From: Smittia aterrima
Taxonomy: Eukaryota; Arthropoda; Insecta; Diptera; Chironomidae
DNA: 64,000 nt
NCBI GenBank assembly: GCA_033063855.1
Contig: CP093831.1
Coordinates: 3,038,001-3,102,000 of the forward strand
Direction: 5' to 3'
The notes under the pieces are model-generated. The model worked only from the letters and a program-made list of their open reading frames with translations. It was not told where the DNA came from and ran no database searches. Positions 1 to 11,800 of the stretch are shown here, one piece after another. Position 1 is the first letter of the stretch; the number at the start of each line of letters is the position of its first letter. Made by a program: the position numbers and the translations under genes.

Positions 1-3000
1 CTTTCTAAAGATGAATTTCCAAATTCAGTTATGAGCTCTGACAGTGTCAATGACACAAGAAGCAAAATTGCATGCTTAATTAATTTTCCTTCTCTTTGTG
101 TGAGTGTGTATGAGTAGTTTTCATAATTATTGCTTTGCTGTTTCAAGTCGAAAAACTTTTTTTAACTAAAGAGAAGGAGAATGAGAGAGGAATTTTCCTT
201 TCTCAATCGAAATGCGGGGGTGAGTTTGCCAGACCGAAAACATGACATTTGTCGACGACGGAGATGGAAAATCTCACCCAGCCAGCATCGTAAGCAGGCA
301 AAGGCAGAGAAGGGAAGCCATTAAACTCATCAATATTCCGGGCAGATGGCGAACGAATGTCTCCGTGTGCCTTGTCAATCAACTCTCAAATTAACGCTAC
401 TGTAAAATGCTAAACGAGTAATTTTTCGGATATGAACTAAATCGAAGCGAAGTCACAGTTTCATTGTCAAATTGTTACTTTCGGCCACTTAAATCTGTCA
501 CACGGTGGAAACAAATAATTCAACATTCCGCTGCTGATTTGAAATCATCAATTTGCTACGGCAAATAAAAGCGAGTTTTCAACGAAAGCTAAAAAAAACT
601 TTTGACTAAGCTTGAGCATTAATCACGGTCAGAGTTGTTTTTTCTGTGAGCTCATTTTAGGGTTTTTCCCACGAAGCTGAAGTTCAATAGAATTCAAGTT
701 CTTTTGTGTTCATTTGAAAACAACTTCAAATGTCAAATGAGAGAAAAACATTCACAAATTGAAGCTCGTCCTCATACTGCTCCTCTCACTTGAATTCGAT
801 GAAGTTGCTCCCGGGACAAATTAATGTCAAAAGTGAGATTTCGCTAGGATTATTCCGAATTTTCCTCCATTCATTCGTTAGCTTCAAGGCTCGAAAACAA
901 ATGTCGAACGGCATCAATAACATTTTTTTCATGTTCGCTTGCCTGTTGATGTTTTTCATTCCAATAAATTTGAAACTTAACAAGCCATCAATCACTTAAT
1001 TTCCAGCATTAAATTCGTTCGAGAGTTTTTCATGAAAAATCGAACAGATTTCACTCAGATTTTTCAATCGAAGCTTAAAGCTTAATTTGCTGTCCAACTC
1101 TTTTGCGTGGCAGTTCGTTAAGCGAGGGCAGAACTCTGTCCATTAAAATGAATAATGTAAATATTTGCTTTCAAGATCAATGAAGGATTTATTTTCGGAT
1201 TCGATTTATTTTTTTGGATAAAAAGAAACTTTTGTCCGGACCGTTTGGTCTGCTTGTTTACTGAACATTTGGAAGCTGCGTCAATGTAGTGACTCGATTA
1301 TTAACATGAAGTTGAAGAAGTTCAATGAGCTGCTAGTGAAACAACACAAAAAAGGGCTTTTTTGACGATAATTTATTGGATAAGCAGCGGGAAAATATAT
1401 TGAGTGGACCAAGAAGTCGTTCTGATTATCCCGATGTTTGGGGAGAAATTGGTAAAGTTTCTATGCCATTAGGCATGCTCTTCCATTCGAGTGCACAATG
1501 AAATTTAATCCATATTGTTTTACTCTGCTCATCGTGCTGCTACAAACATATTAAATGAATTTAGAGCGCTCTAAACGATAACGGGTCTGCTATCTCATCA
1601 AAGGATTTCTCTTTCAATGCTTCGACAGGCACAGAGCTCTATGCCTTTTGATGAGAGAGCAACGTCGTCAATAACGATGAAGCAGCTGGATGGGTGATTG
1701 AAAAAAAGGTTCACAAATTGATCGAAGCTGAAGTTCGCTTCGAGGTTCTGCAATGTTGACACAAAAAAGGATTTTGAAACGTAAAGTTCTTCTTTCCCTC
1801 ACAGCCATTTCCAGATCATAAATCATCATTTACATGGCTCCCGAAGCAAATAAATATATTGTGACATATTAATAACAACATTCGTATAATAAATCAATAA
1901 TGTTCTGCCATTAGCTCGATCGGAACGAGCCTTTCGTTTCCTTTCCTCTTCGTGAACGAAAACAACTCGATATTCCGGGCATTAGAGGCAATCACGAGAG
2001 CGTCGTTCGTGTGACAAAAAGATAAATGATGCGTAAAGGGAAAATTGAAAAATTATGTAAAAGGAAAGAAAATCGAAATCGACTCGTTCATTGGCAATCA
2101 TGATTCGAATGAATCTTAAGAGGAAGGATCTTCACTTTGATTCATTAAGTCGAGACTCACATCTCTTGAGTGCTATCGACACCCGAAACCACTTCAGACG
2201 AAAATTTTCATTAAACTCAAACTATCTTGAGTTGCATAATGAAAACCTTGAATTTTAGAATTCCCAACTTTTCCCTCAGAAATTAACTCGGCAAGTGAGA
2301 CGCAAATATTGATTCAAGCAAGAAGGTTTGTTTCCACAACTCAATCCCCTTTTTCCGTTTCCACGGAAGTTTCTTTTGGTTCATTACTCGAAATGATAAA
2401 ATAATAATTGCTTTCGAATTGTCTTACGACGCCCCTTCCGTTGAGGGAGAGTAAACTTACAAATTAATTTCTTGGCAAACAATCAACAAATTGTGTAATG
2501 AGATTTCGTCTCTTCAAGCACTTGAATGCAAAAGTGTTGACGACGACGAAATCTCATTATGACTAAGACAAAATTTCGAAGGAAGAAAAAAACTTCATTC
2601 CACTTGAAAAACTATTCTCGGAGAAAACTCTTCAAGTCGTTTAAAGATTCATGACTTAATTAAGCTGAAGCGTTAAGTGGATGAGGAAAAATCGATTGCA
2701 GCTTGCAAAGCTCTAAGATGGAAAGAGTAAATTCCCTAAGATCAAAAAATTATAAGAAACTAATTATGAATCATTCACAAGTTATCAGGAAAGCTGAAAA
2801 GTTCTTTGCTTTCTTGCCAGAGAGATTTGATAACGAGGAAAGTTCTAGTTCGTTTCGTGGGAAAACCAAAAGGAAAAAAACCCTCAATTCAATCTCGAGA
2901 GTCTCATGCAAGAAAATGTCTTCATATCTTATTTATTTTATGTGATTACATTGGGTATCAACTGAATCGAGCTTGCGGAAGCGAACGATACGAGGCAACA

Positions 3001-6000
3001 GCAGAACTACAACAATATTGCTTGAGTTTTCGGAAAAAGCTTGTGGAAAACCATAATAACGAAGGAAAATATAAATAAAATATCGAGACAATTTCGAAAG
3101 AAAGAAATCTTCTGAAGGCGAAATCGGATGAAAGTTTTCTTTTTTCTGTGCTCAAACTTTGATATTGTGAGCAAACATGATATCTTTCCAGCTTATTACT
3201 TGCGAAAACAGAGCTTTATACATTCACGTATAACAAACAAAACTTAACTTCAGCAAACATATCGTTCGAAAGCAGAGGAAAACTTTCGAGACAAATGAGT
3301 AACGAGGCGAAGACGATGAAAGTCTTCTTCTTCATGCTGAGAAGGATAATTGGGAAAACCCAAAACGAGAAATATTTACGATCGCCGTTAAGCAAAGCGA
3401 AGTTGAAATAAAATCGATAAAATTCAGATTGATTAGTCGAGAGAAAATCAAATTCGAATTACTGCCCACATTCATTGTTTGGTGTTCATTGTTGAATTTT
3501 CCACGCGACTGGAAAGTTATTGTGATTTGATTTGAGAGAAAGTCTTTGATTTCTCTCTTGTGCCAGATTTCTCTCGCTCTCTCAATCTCTTTTCCATGAA
3601 ATCCTGGAAATTCCAAAAAGGAAAACTCTCAAATCATTTCAGAAAATTGAGTTATATTTCCAAAGCCTTCTTTCAAAAAGTTTCACCGAGGATTTTTCCA
3701 AGTATCTTGTTTGATCTTTTCTAATCCACGGCTTCAAGTTTCACAAGATTTTTGAACGAGGAACCTTTGCCAATGCGAAAGAGGGATAAACATATTGAAT
3801 TACAATTGCGCTTGAAGAAATATCGAGTACAACAAAAGGGGAATAGAATTGGCTCACAAATCATCTAATTAAAGTTAATTTGATACCTAGAGGAAACCCC
3901 TTCGTTATTAATATCGAAGAGGTCTCATTGCTCGATTGAGAGTAATTTCAATCGGAAATTGCCTTTATGGAAAGGAGAACGAGGCGGTAATTAACTTCAA
4001 GCAGTTCGAGATATTGATCCATAAATTTTCTCGTTTTTGTTTACTCGCACTTTTTATTTTTCTTCGTTTGCAAACTTTGAGAATAAACAACATTGTGTTA
4101 TCACAGAACTCTAAGCCGTTAATGGATTACCGCTTCGAGTCAAAACAGGAACTCAATCGAAAGAAAAGTTTTTTTCCTCTCTCGCAGGAGGGCAAACACT
4201 TCAAAACTTAAACTGCGAACTCGCTGCAACAAGTTTTAAATGTTTGCTTGGCTGTATATTTTAGGAAATTGAGAGAATAAATTCTCCAGGTGCTGCTGAA
4301 CATGCTCGAGTTCGTTCTTTCTTTTTTTGTTCTCGAGCTCCTCCATTGAAAATTCACAAATCAAACCAAACAAAACAGCAGCGAGCAAAAGCAATTGTGC
4401 ACGTAGTCAACGTATGAGAAGTTTCGCTACGCTATCAGAATGTCAATAAATCTCAAAGTAATTTTATTTCGTCGATGGGCGTCGAGTTGGGGAAGAAAGA
4501 AGTCGGGAGAATCTTCAAAGACAGGAAACTTTTTTAATTGAATTCTTCCAAATGTTACAATTTTTGACATTTACTTGGGAAGCTGAGACGGAAAAGACAC
4601 GAAAACTTCGACCGAGAGAGATTTAAATCATTTCTCTAATAAAATTTATTCTTGAAACATGCTTTTTGTGTGCTGCGTACGTTTTCTATTCTGCCAGCGA
4701 AGGATTATCGAGGAAACTGTCGACGGATGAAAAGTTCGAATCACGTACGACTCCAACATCGATTTTCGTTCGCAACTGATGAAATCGTTGTGATTCACGC
4801 GAACTTGAAAGTTTTTTTCCGTCGAGACGTGCTGACGAAATTGCGTCAAATTCTCATCAACTGATTTTAAATTCAAGAGCTTCGTGAGAATGAGAAACGA
4901 GACTTTGTCGACGTCACTACGTGAAGCATGCTGTCGCTTCAACTTTTAATGCGACGCAGTGATTTTCTTCAGCTCAACGAGCTTTCAAAACCATTTTCCC
5001 TTCCCCGTAGCAATCACATCCGCACACTCGAAGAGCTCTCCACTAATTTTCATGCTGCAATGTTTTTGTTCTCCTTTCAAGTACCGACGTTGTCTTCTTA
5101 CAGCAGCTGGAAGGAGATACAGCCTCAAATGGCAAAGTTTTAAAGTTCTCTCCGAAATAACTTTTTATGTCGAATGGTGAACGTTGTAAAAAAGCGCACT
5201 CAACTGGAAGAAGCACCAACAAACACTCGATCTAACCACACGAGAACCTCAAAAAATTTGATTAACTCAAAATGTGGAAAAAAATAAATGTCGGAAATTG
5301 CATTTGGAATTTTAGTGAAATTTTATGGCGAACGTTGTTCGACCATATTTCACATGAAACGCCGCCATGTTCATTGGGGAGCTCAGCTACAAAAAAGAAC
5401 GAGCATGAAATTTATGTTCAAAGCCATAAATAATCGAAGGAAGGTAAAAATGTTTAGCTTAGTCGCGGGCAGTGCAACAGATTTAAACCGAGAATTTAAA
5501 AAGATCAACAAGCAGTTGAGCATTGAAGTAACAAAAGGGATTTCTCCTTCTTCTCTCAAATTGTAAGGACGACGTAGAAAAATCCCTAAAATTGTTCAAT
5601 TAACTCGTTTAATCAAATGGATTTGCTCAATTTTGCACGAACGAGAATTTATTCCACGTCGATCGAAGAAAATCTCGAGCATCGCATGCACTTTCACGTG
5701 GCTAATCCTTTAATGAAACTGTTGATCCCACCACGGCTTAATCTTAATTATTTCACAATCTCAACCATAGCAGTTGAAACCAGTCGGGGATTATTGATCA
5801 ATATGTTTGGTGTGGTGAACAATCAACGATAAATCTCACTTTCGTCCGACAGAACGAGCGAGTAAATAAAATTAATTATTGATTGAAAGAACGAGTAAGA
5901 AATGTAAGCCGCTTTTCCTGCGGAGGCAGACGAAGGATTATTTCTGTTATTCGATGGAAGAAGGAGGAGACTTTCTTGTTTTCGGAGAAAAGTAAAGGTA

Positions 6001-7249
6001 AAGATGAAAGAAAAACCCAATTAATTTCAGATAAATTGAGATTTATTAGATAAACAGTTCTCGTCTGAGCGAAAAAATTAATTATAAGAATGGATGGTTA
6101 GGTTTGCAAGACATTCGAAGACGAACAAGTGAAAGAATTCTTTGGAAAACTAAAAGAAATGAAATCCCTCCGGTTATAGGAGAGCCATCAAATTAGTGTC
6201 ACTTTCAAAATCACCCTCGCTTTAGAAAGACACACACACACGTTTGTGATAAACTAAATTCGCCTGGATCACATTTGATTGACGCTGACTCTATTTTTCA
6301 ATAAAATCCTCGATGGTTTCTCCTTTTCAAAGTCTTCAATCAATCCCACAAAAACCATTATCGAGTTCTAACCCCAAGCATGGAAAACAAAAAAAAAACA
6401 TTTCGAGAAGGGTTTCAATCCGCGATGAGAATTTCAAATAAATTTTTAATTTTGCGAGTGAGATTTCCGCATTTTTGAGCAATTTCGCAAAAGGCATTTC
6501 AGTCCGTCAGCGCAAATTGATTTCCACCGGTAAACCCTCTTCACTTTTCCGCAAATCACGCGAAAAATTATCACCGACGAAAAACGTTGAAACCTTTTTA
6601 GCGCGCGCTTTCAAGACATCGCTTTGATGTGGCGTTGTTTGGATCGGGGAAGCGGAGTAAACGCTAAAAGCGAAAAAAGAAATCATTTCAAAAAGGATGA
6701 GAATGAATAAATTAACATTTTTAATTGGACTTTGATGGTGAGAGCGGCGGTGGCTTGCGGAGTTTGAGCAAATCGGGAAAATTACGGTTAATTGAGCATG
6801 AAAATCAATTACTTTGTCATTTCCAATTTGTAAAAGTTTGTTATTTTCTTTTAAGCAAATTTTTCTATAAATTGCTTCATTCAGTTTGATCGTAGAATGT
6901 CAGGTGACTTGGAAGCCTTGAAACTTGAGATTTCCTGTCAATCAAGCAAACAATGATAACAAAAAATCTCAAAAATGACGTCAAGTTTGAGAAGATCTGC
7001 CGAGAGTTCAATGAACTCGCTGACTAAGTCAATGTTGCAATGGCACACAAAAAAATTGTTTATCTAATCGTATTCAAACTGTGTCGCATACATTCACAAT
7101 AACTCTTTATGGGATGTATCAGTTGGTGAGGTATTTGCGAAGATTTAGGCGCCACGAAAAGCTGAAAAATCTCGCATGACACACTCAATGAATGACTCAG
7201 CCGATGAATGAACTTGTGTTGTTTGACGTATGTATAATTCAAACGTAAA
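1..7249. other. Gene-poor stretch
   Basis: No open frame here looks like a conserved protein, and short frames on both strands have no recognisable domains or splice-linked partners. The DNA is AT-rich with many TCGA and AAAGTTTT-like words. It holds one strong hairpin (2494-2561, listed separately), a 16-bp palindrome (1560-1575) and a short CA run (6230-6241). It may be intergenic or part of a long intron of a gene that starts outside the window. I see nothing else that I can support. Confidence 0.6.
2494..2561. ncRNA. Candidate pre-miRNA-like hairpin
   Basis: Bases 2496-2510 pair perfectly with 2545-2559 (15 bp). Pairing continues after a one-base bulge (C2544): 2 bp, a single mismatch, 4 bp, a bulged G (2518) and 5 more bp, closing an 8-nt loop (2524-2531). 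Two G-U pairs extend the base outward. That gives about 26 Watson-Crick pairs in 68 nt, the size and shape of an animal miRNA precursor. I recognise no known miRNA seed in either arm. Because the stem is nearly symmetric, the strand cannot be decided. A plain inverted repeat is the alternative. Confidence 0.35.
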
Positions 7250-7290
7250 CTATATTAAGCAGCAAGCTCGATACTTCCAGTTCAGTTTCG
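7250..7290 (+). promoter_or_regulatory. TATA box plus initiator of the EcKinase-like gene
   Basis: A TATA-like element CTATATTAAG (7250-7259) is followed by TCAGTTT (7282-7288), a good match to the arthropod initiator TCAGT. The distance from the T of TATA (7251) to the initiator A (7284) is 33 bp, as expected for a focused promoter. The predicted 5' UTR would be about 38 nt, ending at the ATG at 7322. No DPE is evident at +28 to +33. Confidence 0.6.
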
Positions 7291-7321
7291 TCTATTAATT
7301 TGTGGAAGCTTTAAGGAGTCA

Positions 7322-8725
7322 ATGTCTGACTTAATTGTTCCCGAAGCTGAAATTCCGACATGGCTGTCGAGTGAATTTTTCCGCGAACTTCTCTCGATAA
7401 CAGGAAAGATTAAACTTCGGAATGTGCAACACGCCTGTGCCAAAGGTGATAACTTTTGTTCAAACATTTATCGCGTTGAAATAGTTTATGATGATACGAC
7501 AACGCAGTGGCTCGTCGTGAAATCAAGACCAACTGACGGTGGCTTCAGCGAAGAATTCACAAAGAAATTTGAAGTATTTGCCAAGGAAATGGAAGTCTAC
7601 GAGTACATTGACCGATTTGAAGGAATATTTCGCTCGCTTAACGTCGACGTAACATTCGCTCCAAAGTAAATAAATAAAGTTTTGCGCGCGTGCCCTTCGC
7701 AATCTTACGTTTCTTCTTCTTCTTCTTCATAGATGTCTCAAGGTCACTAACAAACCAACTGAAATTCTATTAATAGAAGACTTGAACGCAAAAGGTTCGT
7801 AGACCCATACAAAGTAGTGTAAAGAATTATTTTGATTCCCGGCTAAAGGATACAAGATGGCAAAGAAGTCGGAGGGATTAAGTCTTTCCGAAATGACGAT
7901 CGCATTGAAAAAGCTCGCTCAGTTCCATGCTGCATCTGCTGTTTACTATGAAAACAACGGAGCGTACGGCAAAAAGTTTGAGCGTGGAATTTACAACGCG
8001 GACATGAAAGAAATATTTGATTCAAGCTTCGAATCGAATTTTGGCTTCGTTCTAAAGTTGATAGATACGTGGCCAAATCTCGATAGGCGAATTGTTGATA
8101 AAATGGTAAAGTCGCTTTACTTTCGTTATCTCAAATGAAATTGACATTTTATCAACAGAAAAAGTGGAACAATTTCAATTTATTGAAGGAACTGATTCGG
8201 ACGATGTCACCGAAGTCAGATCAATTCAACTGTTTGACTCATGGTGATGCTTGGCTTGCGAACATTCTCTTTCAGTATGATGAGAACGGACAACTTCAAG
8301 ATTGCCAATTCATCGACTTTCAACAGAGTGTTTACACCACGCCAGCACTTGACTTGTTGTCGTTGATTTTCACTTCTGCCAAGACTGAAACTAAGCTGCA
8401 GAACTTTGAGTTTTTTATAAAATTCTATCACGAGCAGCTGGTGGAAGCTTTGAACATGCTCAACTATTGCAAAAAGATTCCAACGCTCAAGGAACTTTAC
8501 TTGGATGTTATCGATCGGGGATTCCTCGGAGTCTGGCATGGATTCGCTGTCCTTCCCACTTGTCTCGCCGAGAATGTTAAGGAAAGCAGCACAGACAACT
8601 TGTTGGGCGAAAACGAAGCCGGGCAACTTTACAAGGAAAAGATTTACAACAACGAACGATATCGTCAGCACATGACCGAGTTATTGAATTACTTTAATGA
8701 TCGTGGATTAGTTGACCTGTGTTAA
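7322..8725 (+). CDS. EcKinase-like (CHK kinase-like) protein
   Basis: Predicted 409-aa kinase-like protein of the insect EcKinase/DUF1679 family, which resembles choline/aminoglycoside kinases. Members phosphorylate ecdysteroids or other small molecules; the substrate here is unknown. Exons: 7322-7665, 7733-7794, 7849-8105 and 8159-8725; the sum keeps one frame. Introns are 67, 54 and 53 nt; the second uses a weak donor (GTTCGT). Visible motifs are LIEDLNAKG (hinge region), the Brenner-type LTHGDAWLANILF with H249 and catalytic D251, and IDFQ with metal-binding D274. Length fits the family (about 400-420 aa). The gene stands alone between two deserts, whereas these genes often occur in tandem clusters. 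It has its own TATA/Inr promoter, which suggests regulated rather than housekeeping expression (inference). Confidence 0.9.
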
Positions 8726-8838
8726 AGATTCATGTTCGTCGTTTTAAACGAGCTTGAAGCGAACGTATCAATTTATTCAATCCACAGGCACCCACAACAG
8801 CCGTCCACCGAAAAATGTAATTATTTTTATTTTAAACA

Positions 8839-8844
8839 AATAAA
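8839..8844 (+). terminator. Poly(A) signal of the EcKinase-like gene
   Basis: AATAAA lies 114 nt after the stop codon at 8725 and is the first canonical signal downstream, giving a 3' UTR of roughly 130 nt. Confidence 0.55.
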
Positions 8845-11800
8845 GTTTTTCCTTTATCCCAACCACACACATGAGCATCGTTGTTTGGCAATAAAAATTT
8901 CCGCAAATGGAAAAAGTTTGTTAATTACACCGCTTCGTCCCATCTGTGATGGTGTAAGATTAACTCGGTACAAGCTTTAGAAGCCAAACGAGTTTTATTT
9001 TATATAAACGTTCATTAAACTGTTGCTGAGCTTTCAAGCTGGTGCTCAACTTATTTCTACCGCCGTTTGCCATGGAAATAATTTTATGCATTAAATGTGT
9101 AATTTAATTTTATGTTTTTTTACCTGATGGAATCTTTTTTTTTTTTTTGAGAACATGTTACGAGAATCAAATTAAATTTCCTGAAAGATTTTTTTTAACA
9201 GGAAAAGTAGTGGAAAATCCATTGAAGTGGCAGAGCTTTCGAAGCTTTTTAAAGCTTTTTCTCTTCCCATATGATCGAAGCTGTTCGAAAATTACGTGCA
9301 GCTTGCATCGACAATGAAACTTAATTTACAAACGAGTCCTAAAGAACATTTCCATTGGAGAAGTTTCTCTCCGCAAATTTATTGCTTATGAATTTTAATT
9401 GGAAATTCAATATCAAATGAAAATTTATGTTTGTCCATTGTTGCATTCGAGGTGAGTTGTAGGAGCTCTCGAGAAGGCAAGAGACTATCATGTGAAAGTT
9501 TTCATAGAGCACACAAAGAGAATTCGATATCTCTCTTATTCGGAATTCATAAAATTTCATCAGAATTGTAGAAAATAAAATATTTGTTTGACGGGTCTCA
9601 TCTGATGATTCAGCACAAACTTCTCGATTCGCAAAAAAACTTTCCTTTTCGGTTCGCTTGTCAACGTGTTAGATTGTGAAAACGACACAAGGGGGAAAGC
9701 TTACCGGAAGATTTACAAGAGCAGAATCGTTTGCAGCATAAATCTCATTACTACGAATCGAAACTCGGCGTGAGAATCTCTATGGGACGACGAAAGCTCC
9801 GAGGAAAAGTTTTTCACACGTTCTATATCGAATGTAGATCAGAATCTAAACACAACAATGGTTTTCGAGGCGAGAATAAATAGCGAAACACTTGCATTAT
9901 GGCTGTTCAGCTCATCTCGATGTAAGAGCCCTTGGACTGGAATACTAATCGCTTCGAAGCCATGAACATTTTTCAGAATTTGTAATGCCATCCCATCGCT
10001 CGTTCAACTCAACTCGGGATGTGAACTATTGAAAAAGTTTTTTAATTGAATTTCTCCAATGAAGGTGCTTCCACTATCTCTCTCCCTCTCTGTTGCTCGA
10101 TAGGGGACACATTTCGACACGGAACTTTTGTTGGGAATAACAACGAATGTGACCCAAACACACGACCAGAGAGTGTAATTATAAAAGTTTTCGAGAATGT
10201 TTTGAGCTTTTGTCGGAATGGAATCGAATCGAATTGAGAGGAGACATGTTCATGATATGGGAATTATTGTTGTTTATCAAACATATCCTGATCTTTACAA
10301 TCAATATTTGCGACGATAGCACGTGAGAGAGCAACAAGAGAGAGCTACACAAAAGGTACATATATCACGATCTTCCTGATAAGACGACATTAAAGCTTTT
10401 TCCCTTTCCCTCTCTCTCTCTCTCTCTTTATCTATCGGGCCTTCGAGAGTTGCCCTGGAGAATTATGTCACGTAACGACCTAAGCGAAATAAATTTCTTT
10501 TACGATAGTAAGTGCCCATGAATATTGATACAGTATAGGCTTCGTGCTTAAACATTGATAACGCTTCAGAAACTCCGAATTGAAACGGATTTATGCTTCT
10601 AATGGACAAAGCTGCTTCCTTTGTCCATTCAGCCATTGAGTGTCAAAAATCGAATGCAACGATCCTTAACGACAGCATCTGTGTTTCACATAACTTGTTT
10701 GAGGTTTGTAAACATCATTCGACAGCAAACGTCGTTTGAAACCGAGAAACCCACAAAATATCGATTCTGATGCGTGGATATTTCATAATTAAAAACACAA
10801 CGTTCCAATTTAATTCTCGTGGTTGTTATCATCAATCGTTCTTTTTGTCTGACGTCGATCGTCATGGAGAGTGTCGCCAATTAATTTCAGTTCATGCGAA
10901 ATTCCGCCTTATGCTTCTCTTTAATGAAAACATAAATCATCATCAAACAAGGTAATTCCTCACTAATTGAAAATACCAAATTAAGCAGCTTCACTTCTCG
11001 TAGATCTCGTTGTTGTCGATGGGTATGAAGCGTAACATGGCAACAAGCAGAAATGTCATGGGAGTAGATGATGGCATCATTACGGAAATGTTCGCTCGAG
11101 ATTGGAAAATTCTTTTCCTTTTGATTCCAACATTGACGATAAAGTTGTGTAATTTCTATTTCAATATGAAGCACAGCGAGAGCATGGGCATCGCATTTAC
11201 AGCAATATCATCAAATCCCCGTTTGTGAAAAATGAGATTGCAAACGGGCAGAGAGAAAACATTATCGAGATTGAATTTCTTTCGGAGATGGAGGAGCGCG
11301 ATATAATTTATGACATTCAATTTTTCGCCCTCACTCATGTCAATGCATCATCATTTTTTAGAGCCGAGTGGAAAAACATGAAAATTCATACACCTGAGAT
11401 GGCAAGACGAGGCAAAAAGCTATAAATTACGGTCGTGGAGATGAATGCAATGATTTTTCATTTCTCATCTCGAGCCTTTCCGGCTTGCAACTTTTAAATC
11501 CCCACACAACATTCTTACTCCTCGGCAAAAAATGTTGCTTCGAAAGAAGAGAAAACTTCAATTAGGAAATGAAAAAACCTGATCTGAATATGAAATTCCA
11601 AGCAGCTATAGCGAAGCGACCCTTGCTCGTGGAGATTTGCTGACATCATCATTGCATAAGCGTTTTTTTACGTCATTTCCCACAGGTATTCAAGCATATT
11701 GAACGAGCAAAAGCTTACCTCCCTCTCATTTAGTCAGTTCAAGGCATTAAATTGCATGGAGAAGTCGACTCGACTCAACCGCCCCGAAGATATTTTCCCC

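Noticed and set aside
2703..5832. Several 60-98-aa frames on both strands
   Set aside because: Overlapping short frames without domains, in DNA whose texture is the same as surrounding non-coding sequence.
6600..6609. AGCGCGCGCT palindrome, possible Z-DNA site
   Set aside because: Too short to claim a structure; similar CG runs occur at 7684, 26400 and 61247 without a common context.
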